Source of the DNA: Alphaproteobacteria bacterium
Lineage (GTDB): Bacteria; Pseudomonadota; Alphaproteobacteria; Sphingomonadales; Sphingomonadaceae
Length of the DNA: 34,379 bases
Assembly: GCA_003241875.1 (NCBI GenBank)
Contig: QBLU01000005.1
Span: forward strand, 1-34,379
Direction of reading: 5' to 3'
Below are positions 14,064-22,405 of the stretch, piece after piece. Made by a program: the position numbers and the translations under genes. Under the pieces are notes generated by a model, which had not been told where the DNA came from, searched no databases, and worked only from the letters and a program-made list of their open reading frames with translations. How positions within the stretch are numbered: position 1 is the stretch's first letter; every line of letters starts with the position of its first letter.

Positions 14064-16817
14064 ATGAGCAAGCAGCATCTCTATCTCGTCGACGGCTCGG
14101 GCTATATCTTTCGTGCCTATCACCGGCTGCCGCCGCTGACCGATCCGCAGGGCACGCCGGTCGGTGCGGTCTATGGCTTTACCGCGATGCTGTGGAAACT
14201 GATCACCGAGCTCGCCAATGCCGAGGCACCGACGCATCTCGCGGTCATCCTCGACGCCGGCAGCCACACGTTCCGCAACGACATGTATGCCGCCTACAAG
14301 GCGCACCGGCCGCCGCCGCCCGAAGACCTGGTGCCGCAGTTCCCGCTGATCCGCGACGCGGTGCGCGCCTTCAGCGTGCCGTGCATCGAGCAGGACGGCG
14401 TGGAGGCCGACGACATCATCGCCAGCTATGCCTGTGCCGCGCTGCGCGCCGATTTCAACGTCACCATCGTAAGCTCTGACAAGGATTTGATGCAGCTGAT
14501 CCAGCCCGGCATCGATTGCCTCGACACGATGAAGAACCAGCGTATCGACCGCGCCGAAGTCATCGAAAAGTTCGGCGTGCCGCCGGAACAGGTCGGCGAT
14601 GTGCTGGCCCTGATGGGTGACACCGCCGACAACATCCCGGGCGTGCGCGGCGTCGGGCCCAAGACCGCGGCGGAACTGATCGTCGCCTATGGCAGCGTCG
14701 AAGGGGTCATCGCCAATCTCGACGCCATCAAGAAGCCCAAGCTGCGCGAGACGCTCGCCGCCTCGATCGCCGATGCCCGCATGAGCCGCGAACTCGTGCG
14801 GCTGAAGGACGATATTCCGCTTGCCGAGCCGTTGGACGCGCTGACATTGCGCCACCCGCCGCAGGAGCCGCTGGCCAAGTTCCTCGCCAAGCACGGCTTT
14901 CGCGGCATGCTGTCGAAACTGGGGCGCGAGGCGGAGGCCGCCAACGCCATGCCGCAGCCGGTCGCCAACGACGCCAAGCCCTTCGTCCACGCCGATTACG
15001 AATGCGTCACCACGCTCGACCGGCTCGACTGGTGGATCGCCGAGGCGACGCGGACGGGCGCCGTTGCCGTCGATACCGAGACCACCGGCGTCGACCAGTG
15101 CCGCGCCGACCTGATCGGCATCAGCCTGGCGACCGCCGCCGGCAAGGCGTGCTACATTCCGCTCCGCCACCAGTCGGGGGAGGGCCTGCTCGCCGAACGC
15201 GTGCCGCAGCTCGATGAAGCCGATGTCATCGCCCGACTCAAGCCATTGTTCGCCGATCCCGCGGTGCTCAAGATCGGCCAGAACCTCAAATACGACCTGA
15301 TCGTGCTGCGCCGCCACGGCGTGCCGGTGCTGGCGCCGTACGACGACACCATGCTGCTCAGCTACGCGCTCGATGCCGGGCGCTGGAACCATGGCATGGA
15401 CGACCTGTCGACGCGCCACCTCGGCCATACGCCAATCGCTTTCAAGGACGTGACCGGCGGTGCAAAAGGCAAATGGGATTTCGCCCAGGTCGACCTGCGC
15501 AAGGCTACCGACTATGCTGCCGAAGACGCCGACGTCACCTTCCGCCTGCACTGCTGCTTCCGTGACCGGCTATGGCGCGAGCAGGCAACGACCATCTACG
15601 AAACCGTCGATCGCCCGGTCATGCCGGTCATCGCCGACATGGAGTTGGCCGGCATCCGCGTTGATCGCGGCGCGCTGGTCGGCCTGTCCGCGGCCTATGA
15701 GATCGAGATCGCCCGGCTGGAGGGCGAGATTCATGCCATCGCCGGCGGCCCGTTCAGCATCGGCAGCCCCAAGCAGCTGGGCGAAGTGCTGTTCGAGCGC
15801 ATGGGGCTGAAATCGGGCAAGAAATCATCCAAGACCGGCGCCTGGACCACCGATGTCACCGAGCTTGAACGGCTCGCCGGGGAAGGTGCCGAGATCGCCA
15901 CCAAGGTCCTCGACTGGCGCCAGCATTCGAAGCTGAAATCGACCTACACCGATGCCCTGCAGGCGCAGATCAACCCGAAAACCGATCGCGTCCACACCAA
16001 CTATGCGCTGGCGGCGACCAGCACCGGGCGCTTGAGTTCGAACGATCCCAATCTGCAGAACATCCCGATCCGCACCGAGCTCGGCCGCCGCATCCGCCAT
16101 GCTTTTGTCGCGGCGCCGGGCCATGTGCTGATGGCCGCCGATTATAACCAGATCGAGTTGCGGCTGGTCGCCCATATCGCCGATGTGCCGGAGCTGAAGC
16201 AGGTCTATTCCGAAGGCGGCGACGTCCATGCGCTGACGGCGCAGGAAGTCTTTGGCGAGGTCACCCGCGACACCCGCGCCCGCGCCAAGACCATCAACTT
16301 CTCGATCATCTACGGCATCTCGGCGTTCGGCCTGGCGCAACGGCTCGGCATCGATCGCGGCGAGGCGGCGCGCTACATCGACCTGTATTTCAGCCGCTTC
16401 CCGGGCATCCGCAACTATATGGCGGAAACCATCATGGCGGCGAAGGACAAGGGCTTCGTCACCACGCTGTTCGGCCGCAAGGCGCATGTGCCGCTGATTT
16501 TTTCCAAGAACCAGGGCGAGCGCCAGTTCGCCGAGCGCGCTGCCGTCAACGCCCGCGTCCAAGGCACCGCCGCCGACATCATCAAGCGCGCCATGGCGCG
16601 GATGCCCGGCGCCCTGTCCGACGCTGGGCTGCACGGGACCAGAATGCTGTTGCAGGTCCACGACGAACTCGTCTTCGAGGTGCCAGAGGGGGACGTCGAA
16701 GCCGCCATGCCGGTGATCCGCGAAACGATGGCCAACGCCCACCGCCCGCTGGTCAACCTGTCGGTGCCGCTCGGCGTCGAGATCGGCCATGGCCCGAGCT
16801 GGGGCGATGCCCATTAG
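14064..16817 (+). CDS. polA: DNA polymerase I
   Basis: A 917-residue three-domain enzyme for Okazaki-fragment processing and repair. The 5'-3' exonuclease domain (about 1-290) has LVDGSGYIFRAYH, DGVEADDIIASYA, SSDKDLMQL and the helix-hairpin-helix GVRGVGPKTAAELI. The 3'-5' proofreading domain (about 320-500) keeps its catalytic residues: D337 and E339 in DTETTG, NLKYDL, and YAAEDAD. The family A polymerase domain has motif A ADYNQIELRL (D693), motif B KTINFSIIYG, and motif C QVHDELVFE (D867). Proofreading therefore looks active, unlike in some bacteria. The ATG is the only sensible start, eight residues before the family's first conserved block. It is divergent from the MBL-fold gene. Confidence 0.97.
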   Translation: MSKQHLYLVDGSGYIFRAYHRLPPLTDPQGTPVGAVYGFTAMLWKLITELANAEAPTHLAVILDAGSHTFRNDMYAAYKAHRPPPPEDLVPQFPLIRDAVRAFSVPCIEQDGVEADDIIASYACAALRADFNVTIVSSDKDLMQLIQPGIDCLDTMKNQRIDRAEVIEKFGVPPEQVGDVLALMGDTADNIPGVRGVGPKTAAELIVAYGSVEGVIANLDAIKKPKLRETLAASIADARMSRELVRLKDDIPLAEPLDALTLRHPPQEPLAKFLAKHGFRGMLSKLGREAEAANAMPQPVANDAKPFVHADYECVTTLDRLDWWIAEATRTGAVAVDTETTGVDQCRADLIGISLATAAGKACYIPLRHQSGEGLLAERVPQLDEADVIARLKPLFADPAVLKIGQNLKYDLIVLRRHGVPVLAPYDDTMLLSYALDAGRWNHGMDDLSTRHLGHTPIAFKDVTGGAKGKWDFAQVDLRKATDYAAEDADVTFRLHCCFRDRLWREQATTIYETVDRPVMPVIADMELAGIRVDRGALVGLSAAYEIEIARLEGEIHAIAGGPFSIGSPKQLGEVLFERMGLKSGKKSSKTGAWTTDVTELERLAGEGAEIATKVLDWRQHSKLKSTYTDALQAQINPKTDRVHTNYALAATSTGRLSSNDPNLQNIPIRTELGRRIRHAFVAAPGHVLMAADYNQIELRLVAHIADVPELKQVYSEGGDVHALTAQEVFGEVTRDTRARAKTINFSIIYGISAFGLAQRLGIDRGEAARYIDLYFSRFPGIRNYMAETIMAAKDKGFVTTLFGRKAHVPLIFSKNQGERQFAERAAVNARVQGTAADIIKRAMARMPGALSDAGLHGTRMLLQVHDELVFEVPEGDVEAAMPVIRETMANAHRPLVNLSVPLGVEIGHGPSWGDAH

Positions 16818-16850
16818 GGAGCCGTCCCCCGGCCAAGGCGTTGATGCGGC

Positions 16851-17117
16851 ATGGACAAGCCAACGCCGACCCCCGCCCCGCTGGCGCCCGATTCCGGGCT
16901 AAAGCGCGATGATTTTCGCCCGCTCGGCAGCCCGCATGCAGGGATTGCCCCGGGCCAGCTCGACGAAGCTGCGGTGCTGGACGCCACCGAAGACGCCGCC
17001 GGCGAGCCGGTGCCGCCCGCGGACGTCATGCGCGCCCGCGGGCTCGGCGTTCCGGCGACGCCGGACATGCCCAAGGCCAGCCACGACACCACCGACGCCG
17101 GAAAGATTCACGAATGA
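16851..17117 (+). CDS. Small hypothetical protein, Pro/Asp-rich
   Basis: An 88-residue acidic, probably largely disordered protein rich in Pro, Ala and Asp (MDKPTPTPAPLAPDSGL at the N-terminus). I do not recognise a named family. Support for a real gene comes from its context: its stop overlaps the start of the DUF3072 gene by four bases (ATGA), and it follows polA by 33 bases in the same direction. No strong ribosome site is seen. It may form a unit with the DUF3072 protein. Confidence 0.6.
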   Translation: MDKPTPTPAPLAPDSGLKRDDFRPLGSPHAGIAPGQLDEAAVLDATEDAAGEPVPPADVMRARGLGVPATPDMPKASHDTTDAGKIHE

Positions 17118-17320
17118 GCGATCAGCCTTCGAACCCCGCCGAAAAGGACCCCGCCGACTGGTCGACGGGGGATGAGGCGATGACCGGTCCGCAAGCCTCG
17201 TATCTCCGCACCTTGTGCCAGGAGGCCGGGGAAGAGTTCGACGAAACGCTCAGCAAGGCAGCGGCCAGCCAGCGTATCGACGAACTGCAAAAGCGGACCG
17301 GTCGCGGGATCGATCACTAG
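17114..17320 (+). CDS. DUF3072 family small protein
   Basis: A 68-residue acidic protein. The core MTGPQASYLRTLCQEAGEEF followed by SKAAASQRIDELQKRTGRG matches DUF3072: a short helical module in which a PMTxxQ-SYL-TL start and an AS-RIDELQ-TGRG end are conserved. Its function is unknown; similar small helical modules occur fused to nucleic-acid or stress proteins. It overlaps the preceding hypothetical gene by four bases and ends four bases inside the end of the convergent protease gene. Confidence 0.75.
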   Translation: MSDQPSNPAEKDPADWSTGDEAMTGPQASYLRTLCQEAGEEFDETLSKAAASQRIDELQKRTGRGIDH

Positions 17321-18168
17321 GCGGTAGCGACGCTGCCTTGTGGCGGGCGCTGGCGGCGCATTGCGCTGCCGACGAGACCGAAGCCGCCGATCAGCAGCGC
17401 CCAGCTTTGCGGTTCGGGAACGGCTGCCATGAAATGGACTTGGAAACCTTCGAGCGCATAGCCGTCGCCGGCGCGAAAACCCGGCTTGGTGCTGGCCAGC
17501 TGCGTCGGGTTGGTCCTGGCATAAATGCCGTTGAGCGCGGTAAAGTCGACCGAACCCGGCGCGAGGTTGGAGCGGGTGACGTTTTTCCCGTTCTTGCCGC
17601 TCGGATCGTTGCTGTAATCCATGCAGCTGCCGGTATTGGCATCCGTCCGGACCGCGTTGTTGTGGTCCAGGCCAAGTGTGTGGCCAAGTTCATGGCAAAC
17701 CGCCATGGATCGCCAGGCACTGTTATTATAGGTGGGCTGGGCGAAATAATAGTCGTTGAGCCTGACCGTCGCCTGGACGATGAAGCCGCGGCTGGTCCAG
17801 ATGTTGGTATAGCCCAGCCAGCCGGTGGCGCCGTAGTTCGCGCTGCAAGCCTGGATGCCGCCATAGACCGGATTGCACGATAGCGGCGTCGCCACGCGCA
17901 GGCCCTTGGCCGACACGAAGTTGATGTTCCTGGCAGCGCTCCACTGGTCCATCGCCTTGTCCAGGTAGGGATCCCAGATACGCGAGACATTGTCGCCGAC
18001 GCGGATGTTGAGCTGGCCAGTACGAGCCCATTTGTATCCGTTCCAGCTCGGTGTCGTAACGGCGCTGGCCGGAACCGCGATGGTTGCAGCGCCCAGTAGC
18101 AACGCCGCCAACGAGGCGCGGCGGGTCCTTCGCTGCAGCGGTGCTGCAACGCCGTTCGGCGATGTCAT
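17317..18168 (-). CDS. Matrixin-like zinc metalloprotease with PEP-CTERM sorting signal
   Basis: A 283-residue exported protein. The N-terminus is a signal peptide (ASLAALLLGAATIAVPASA). The zinc site HELGHTLGLDH lies at about 159-169, and a downstream SCMDYS supplies the Met-turn, as in matrixins and related metzincins. Four cysteines before the zinc site may form disulfides. The C-terminus is a PEP-CTERM signal: VPEPQSW at about 250, a hydrophobic segment ALLIGGFGLVG, then a basic tail AMRRQR. This is the PEPxxWA type processed by exosortase and found with exopolysaccharide/biofilm systems. ATG 18168 has a good ribosome site (AAAGGGA); the longer frame to 18252 lacks one. It is a likely cell-surface or secreted protease; its target is unknown. 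Confidence 0.9.
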   Translation of the reverse strand: MTSPNGVAAPLQRRTRRASLAALLLGAATIAVPASAVTTPSWNGYKWARTGQLNIRVGDNVSRIWDPYLDKAMDQWSAARNINFVSAKGLRVATPLSCNPVYGGIQACSANYGATGWLGYTNIWTSRGFIVQATVRLNDYYFAQPTYNNSAWRSMAVCHELGHTLGLDHNNAVRTDANTGSCMDYSNDPSGKNGKNVTRSNLAPGSVDFTALNGIYARTNPTQLASTKPGFRAGDGYALEGFQVHFMAAVPEPQSWALLIGGFGLVGSAMRRQRPPQGSVATA

Positions 18169-18264
18169 GTGGTGCGTCCCTTTCAGAGGAAATGTGGCAA
18201 CGTTGGTTCGTCGCCTGGACGCTGTGATGCAAAGTTGGTCGTGGCGATGCAACGACCCTGCGCT

Positions 18265-18292
18265 GGAATGAAATAATCGAACGATGGAATGA
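18265..18292. promoter_or_regulatory. GGAATGA direct repeat in the AT-rich region upstream of the protease
   Basis: The 229-base gap 18169-18397 is the most AT-rich part of the window. GGAATGA occurs at 18265-18271 and 18286-18292, exactly 21 bases apart (two helical turns), about 100-125 bases upstream of the protease ATG. That spacing would put a dimeric regulator on one face of the helix. I found no sigma-54 (GG-N10-GC) consensus of the kind seen at some PEP-CTERM genes. Weak evidence. Confidence 0.3.
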
Positions 18293-18397
18293 GGGTGAAC
18301 AGCAAGTATCGATTCACTACGTCTCTGTACGCAATATTTTATTACGCATCTGGCATGAATAATGCGTTCGGGCGGCCGGCACTGCTAGGCCATTATT

Positions 18398-18577
18398 TCA
18401 ATTGCCTTTTCGCCCACTGCCTGATTTCCGGCCGCCGCCATCCTGCTTGTTGACCGTCGCCCAGGCGCGCTTTTCGGCCTCCTCGGGCGCCAGGCCGCGA
18501 TCTTCATAGCCGGCCTCGATATGCTCGGCCTTGCGCTCCTGCTTGTCGGTGTAAGTGTCCTTGTCGCCGCGTGGCAT
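18398..18577 (-). CDS. Small basic conserved protein (plasmid-stabilisation-like annotation)
   Basis: A 59-residue charged protein beginning MPRGDKDTYTDKQERKAEHI and ending in a Gly/Ser/Lys-rich tail (GGGRKSGSGRKGN). Proteins of this exact layout (helix with KAEHIEAGYEDRG, then AWATVNKQDGGG) are widespread in proteobacteria and often annotated as plasmid-stabilisation proteins, without firm functional evidence. ATG 18577 has a clear ribosome site (AGAGGGAG), which decides against the upstream ATG at 18601. It stands alone, with AT-rich DNA downstream. DNA or RNA binding through the basic tail is conceivable. Confidence 0.8.
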   Translation of the reverse strand: MPRGDKDTYTDKQERKAEHIEAGYEDRGLAPEEAEKRAWATVNKQDGGGRKSGSGRKGN

Positions 18578-18693
18578 GGCGATTCTCCCTCTGCTGGCCA
18601 TAAGCCACTGCGGCGACCGCAGTTTCCCGAACAGCCGGATTGATTGCCGGCGATGCCCGCCATATCCTTGCCGCGCGTGTCCGGAGTTTGGTT

Positions 18694-19371
18694 ATGCGGT
18701 CGCTTGTTGCCTGTGCTGCGTTGCTCGTGTCGGTGCCTGCCGCCGCCGATTACCGGGTGGCGGCATCGGGCCGCTATATCTGTGGCGACGGCAGTCTCGC
18801 GGCGATCGTCGAGCAACCCTATGGCAGCTTCCTCCAGCATCGAGGTCGCGAGGTCACCCTGTCGCGCCGCCTGGCGCTGTCCGGTTTCCGCTATTCGGGC
18901 GGCGGCCTCGACCTGCGCGGCAAGGGCGTGGAAGGTGCCAAGACGCTGACCATCAGCGGTGGCGGCAATCCATCCCTGTCGTGCAAGGCGGTGCCCGCCA
19001 CCGCGACACCCGGCGTCGCCACCGGCACGGTCACCTATCCGGCGCGGATCGCATTGCCGCCCGACGCCGTTCTGGTTGTCGAACTGCGCGACACGGCGCG
19101 GGCCGATGCTGTCGCGCCGCTGCTGGCGCGCACCCAGATCCGCCTGCGCGGCAACCAGGTTCCGCTATACTGGCGGCTCGATTTCGATGCCCGCCGGGCC
19201 GAGCCGCCGGCGCGAGCCTCGCTATCGGCAAGGATCACCGATCGCGCCGGCAGGCTGGCCTGGACGTCCGACACCTTCACCCCGGTCCCGGTCGGCGCGA
19301 ACAACGAACACGCCGCCGCCGAGATCCGGCTGGTGCCGGTCAGAACAGCGCCCGCGCCGTCCAATAGGTGA
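18694..19371 (+). CDS. Secreted two-domain protein: MliC-like plus YbaY-like
   Basis: A 225-residue exported protein with signal peptide MRSLVACAALLVSVPAAA. The first half (about 20-95) resembles the MliC lysozyme-inhibitor fold: it opens with YICGDG, has SGFRYSGGGLDLRGKG in the middle and closes with a Cys (SLSCKA), so a disulfide could form. The second half (about 105-210) matches the YbaY/YscW lipoprotein-chaperone domain: GTVTYPARIALPPDAVLVVELRD followed by RITDRAGRLAWTSDTF. A GGAG ribosome site lies about eight bases before ATG 18694; the upstream frame has no signal peptide. Lysozyme inhibition or an envelope role is plausible. The 3' end overlaps the convergent feoB end by 32 bases. 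Confidence 0.75.
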   Translation: MRSLVACAALLVSVPAAADYRVAASGRYICGDGSLAAIVEQPYGSFLQHRGREVTLSRRLALSGFRYSGGGLDLRGKGVEGAKTLTISGGGNPSLSCKAVPATATPGVATGTVTYPARIALPPDAVLVVELRDTARADAVAPLLARTQIRLRGNQVPLYWRLDFDARRAEPPARASLSARITDRAGRLAWTSDTFTPVPVGANNEHAAAEIRLVPVRTAPAPSNR

Positions 19372-21196
19372 TCCCCGCCGCAACATAGGCCGCGGCGAAC
19401 AGATAGGCGAACATGAACGCCGGCCAGGCCCAGCCGCCGGTCTCGCGCCGGGTCACCGCCAGCGTCGAGATGCACTGCGGCGCAAACACGAACCAGGCGA
19501 GAAACGCCAGCGCCGTCGGCAGCGACCAGGCCGCCTGCAGCTTGGTGATCAGGCCATCGGTGTGGTTCTCGTCGGTGCCTTGCAGCGAATAGACGGTGCC
19601 CAGTGCACTGACCGCGACTTCGCGCGCCGCCATGCCGGGCACCAGCGCCAGCGCGATCTCCTTGTTAAAGCCGATCGGCCGGAAGATCGGCTCCAGCCCG
19701 GCGCCGATACGGCCGGCGATGCTGTATTCCAGTGCCGGCCGGTTCCAGTCGGCGGGCGGCTTCGGCCAGGTCGCCAGCGCCCATAGCGCGATGGTCGACA
19801 CCAGGATGATGCCGCCGGCACGGGTGATGAAGGCCATGGCGCGCTGGTACATGCCGATGCCGATGTCGCGCGGCGCCGGCCACTGATATTTCGGCATCTC
19901 CATCAGGAACGTCGGGCTCGGCCCCTTGGTCACGGTATGGCGCAGCGCCCAGGCGGCGACCAGCGCGCCGACCACGCCGGCGATATAGAGGACGAACAGC
20001 ACCAGGCCCTGCAGCCCGAGCACGCCGAGCACCGGCCGATCGGGGATGAAGGCGCCGATGATGACGGCGTAGACCGGCAGCCGCGCCGAACAGGTCATCA
20101 GCGGGGCGATCAGGATCGTCGTCAGCCGGTCACGTGGCGAATCGATCGTCCGCGTTGCCATGATGCCGGGCACCGCACAGGCAAAGGACGAGATAAGCGG
20201 AATGAACGCCCGGCCGTTCAGCCCGACCCGCGCCATCAGCCGGTCCATCAGGAACGCCGCCCGCACCATATAGCCCGATTGTTCGAGGCACAGGATGAAG
20301 AAGAACAGGATGAGAATCTGCGGCAGGAACACGACGACCGCGCCGACGCCGCCGAGCACGCCATCAACGAGCATAGACCGCAGCGGACCGTCCGCCATGC
20401 CGGCGGTCAATGCGCCCTGCGCCAACGTCACCTGCGCCGCCAGCCAGTCGGTCGGCGCCGAAACCCAGGCAAAGACCGCCTGGAACATGCAGAACAGCAG
20501 CGCAGCGAGCAGGATCGGCCCCAGCACCGGATGCAGCGCAACGCCGTCGAGCCGTTGCGACCAGCGCCGCCGCGCGCCCTGGGTGAGGGTCACGGTGTCG
20601 GCGATGACCCGCGCTTCGCGCTGCAACAGCCTGACATCGGCATCCGCCACCACGGCGAGCACCGGCGTCTCGGCGCGCAGGGTCGCGGCGACCTGGGCGG
20701 CGACGTCATCGAGGCCGCGGCGGCGGACCGCAACGGTGGCGACGACCGGCAATCCGAGAATGGCGGACAGCCGCTCGACATCGATGGTCATGCCGTCACG
20801 CGCCGCCAGGTCGACCATGTTGAGCGCCACCAGCATCGGCAGGCCGAGCCGGCGCAGTTCGAGGACAAAGCGCAGGTGGTTGCGCAAATTGGTGGCATCG
20901 ACGACGGCAATGATGGCGTCGAGGCGTTTTTCGCCCTGCAAGAGCCCGAGCACGGCATCGCGGGTGACGGCCTCGTCGGGGCTGCGCGGTGTCAGGCTGT
21001 AGGTGCCGGGCAGGTCGATCAGTTCGGCGATGCGGCCGTCGGGCAGCGGCAGCCGCCCGGCCTTGCGCTCGACAGTGACGCCGGGATAATTGCCGACCTT
21101 CTGGCGGGAACCGGTCAGGGCGTTGAACAGGCTGGTCTTGCCGGCATTGGGATTGCCGACCAGCGCCACCACCGGCGTTGCAAGCGGGACGTTCAC
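19340..21196 (-). CDS. feoB: Ferrous iron transporter FeoB
   Basis: Inner-membrane Fe(II) transporter with a GTPase domain, 618 residues. G-domain motifs: G1 GNPNAGKTS (14-22), G3 DLPGTYSL, G4 NMVD. The membrane part has the two Gate segments: FACAVPGIMATRT and, further on, the Cys-containing LIAPLMTCSARLPVYAV, then MAAREVAVSALGTVY. The family ends in GWAWPAFMFAYLFAAAYVAAG. The start is GTG 21196, one base after the feoA stop. The protein is shorter than E. coli FeoB (about 770) because the segment between G-domain and core and the C-terminus are compact, which is common in alphaproteobacteria. Expression probably depends on the Fur-like site before feoA. Confidence 0.96.
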   Translation of the reverse strand: MNVPLATPVVALVGNPNAGKTSLFNALTGSRQKVGNYPGVTVERKAGRLPLPDGRIAELIDLPGTYSLTPRSPDEAVTRDAVLGLLQGEKRLDAIIAVVDATNLRNHLRFVLELRRLGLPMLVALNMVDLAARDGMTIDVERLSAILGLPVVATVAVRRRGLDDVAAQVAATLRAETPVLAVVADADVRLLQREARVIADTVTLTQGARRRWSQRLDGVALHPVLGPILLAALLFCMFQAVFAWVSAPTDWLAAQVTLAQGALTAGMADGPLRSMLVDGVLGGVGAVVVFLPQILILFFFILCLEQSGYMVRAAFLMDRLMARVGLNGRAFIPLISSFACAVPGIMATRTIDSPRDRLTTILIAPLMTCSARLPVYAVIIGAFIPDRPVLGVLGLQGLVLFVLYIAGVVGALVAAWALRHTVTKGPSPTFLMEMPKYQWPAPRDIGIGMYQRAMAFITRAGGIILVSTIALWALATWPKPPADWNRPALEYSIAGRIGAGLEPIFRPIGFNKEIALALVPGMAAREVAVSALGTVYSLQGTDENHTDGLITKLQAAWSLPTALAFLAWFVFAPQCISTLAVTRRETGGWAWPAFMFAYLFAAAYVAAGITYWTARALF

Positions 21197-21197
21197 G

Positions 21198-21473
21198 CTA
21201 TTCGGCTGCGATCGCGGCGGGTGCGGCCGGAGCCTCGATCTCGATCAGCCGCGCCATCGACTTGCGCAGCGCCACTGTCATGTTGCCGACGCGAACGGCC
21301 AGCGGGTCACCCCCGAACGGCGCGCGGTGCAGCAATTCGACATCGACACCTTCATCAAAGCCGAGCTCGTGCAATCGCTGCGCGGTCAGCGGATCGAGGC
21401 CAGCGCGGTCGATGGCGGCGATTGTCGCCACCTCGCCGGGCGACAGGCGCTCGATCAGGCGGGGTTCAAGCAT
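21198..21473 (-). CDS. feoA: Ferrous iron transport protein FeoA
   Basis: A 91-residue cytoplasmic SH3-like protein that works with FeoB. Typical parts: LSPGEVATIAAID, RLHELGFDEGVDVELLHRAPFGGDPLAVRVGNMTVALRK (one continuous conserved block from 33 to 70). The C-terminus is an Ala/Pro-rich tail. The feoB start follows after one base, so the two are co-translated. A Fur-like site lies 28-44 bases upstream. No good Shine-Dalgarno sequence is visible. Confidence 0.94.
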   Translation of the reverse strand: MLEPRLIERLSPGEVATIAAIDRAGLDPLTAQRLHELGFDEGVDVELLHRAPFGGDPLAVRVGNMTVALRKSMARLIEIEAPAAPAAIAAE

Positions 21474-21500
21474 GAAGTGGGGGCCAATCGCGACTGTTGT

Positions 21501-21517
21501 TGCGAACGGTTATCATG
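21501..21517. promoter_or_regulatory. Candidate Fur box upstream of feoA
   Basis: TGCGAACGGTTATCATG on the plus strand keeps the left half and centre (TGCGAA...TTATCAT) of the alphaproteobacterial Fur consensus, which is built around TGCGAAT and TTATCATT. The right half is degenerate. It lies between the COQ9 stop and the feoA start. On the minus strand CTGGCA-N16-GATAAC may be the overlapping promoter. Fur control of feoAB is established in many bacteria; binding here is inference. Confidence 0.45.
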
Positions 21518-21549
21518 AGGTGCGCGCGATTGCCAGTAGGGAAGACTCC

Positions 21550-22188
21550 CTAAACCGCGGGATACCGCAGGCGCCCGAGAAAGCCCGCCGGGTTGGGCAG
21601 GTTGGACAGCGCCCCCTGCACGCGCGCCTTGGTCTTTTCGAATTTCATCACATCGTCGATTCGGCGGTCGATGAAGGCCCAGGTTGCCGCCTGTTCGTCG
21701 CTGTCGTCTTCCAGCCAGTACAGCAGGCTGGCGGAATACACGGCGCCGAGGATGGCGCGCTTGGAATAATGATTGAAATCGGTGGCGGTGTCGCCGGCTG
21801 CGCGCCACATGGCGTCGGCGGTCCGCCACAGCGTACGGGCCGACAGGCCGGCGTGTTGCGGCTGCAGCAGAACGGCCAGCGCCCGTCGCACGGCCTCCCG
21901 GTCCGCCGCTTCGAGCCGGCTGCGCAGCGCCAGCCGGATGCGGTCGCGCACCTTCAAATCATGAGCGTTGGCCATCGCCGCCGTCATCAGGGCGTCGGCC
22001 TGTTCGGTATAGGCATCGATCATCGTCGCCGCATCGGGCAGCGCCATCGCGGCGATGTCGCGGTCGATGCCCTCGGCGTCGGCGGCCAGGTCGCGGCTGG
22101 TCGCGGTCCAGCCGTCGAACGGCACATTGGGCAGCATCGCCGCGATCAGGCGCGGGCGCAGTTCGGCGAGCGGGATATCTTCGGTCAT
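21550..22188 (-). CDS. COQ9 family protein (ubiquinone biosynthesis)
   Basis: A 212-residue homologue of COQ9, the lipid-binding accessory protein that helps the COQ7/UbiF-type hydroxylase in ubiquinone synthesis. Marks: N-terminal VPFDGWTATS; central LKVRDRIRLALRSRLEAAD; the lipid-pocket helix SARTLWRTADAMWRAAGDTATDFNHYSKR (two adjoining blocks near 123-152), and SLLYWLEDDSDE. The fold is TetR-like but without a DNA-binding sequence. It precedes feoA by 76 bases on the same strand, an arrangement common in sphingomonads. Start ATG 22188; divergent from rpsU across 217 bases. Confidence 0.92.
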   Translation of the reverse strand: MTEDIPLAELRPRLIAAMLPNVPFDGWTATSRDLAADAEGIDRDIAAMALPDAATMIDAYTEQADALMTAAMANAHDLKVRDRIRLALRSRLEAADREAVRRALAVLLQPQHAGLSARTLWRTADAMWRAAGDTATDFNHYSKRAILGAVYSASLLYWLEDDSDEQAATWAFIDRRIDDVMKFEKTKARVQGALSNLPNPAGFLGRLRYPAV

Positions 22189-22275
22189 GTCGGCAGCATA
22201 GCGGCTTCGGCGGCCGGCCTCCAGCGCCGCGATTGCCGCAACGGAAAACCGGCAGCATCCAGAGTCGCTTGCGCC

Positions 22276-22304
22276 TTGTTTCCCCCGGCCGCCTCTGCTA
22301 TGCG
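22276..22304 (+). promoter_or_regulatory. Possible rpsU promoter
   Basis: TTGTTT (22276-22281) and TATGCG (22299-22304), separated by 17 bases, form a reasonable sigma-70-like pair about 100 bases before the rpsU start. A small hairpin (CCGGCA...TGCCGG, 22316-22336) would lie near the start of the leader. Only one strand and one motif pair were considered good; the call is weak. Confidence 0.3.
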
Positions 22305-22405
22305 CCCCGTTCGCTCCGGCAGGACTGTCTTGCCGGAATCACTGCTATTTTGACAAGTGTCGGCGCTGTGCCAGCCCCGACAACGTGAATGGAGAGAACG
22401 GCTGC

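Noticed and set aside
13479-15551. 690-codon minus-strand open frame opposite polA
   Set aside because: Antisense to intact polA motifs and, at its far end, out of frame with the MBL-fold gene; not a real protein.
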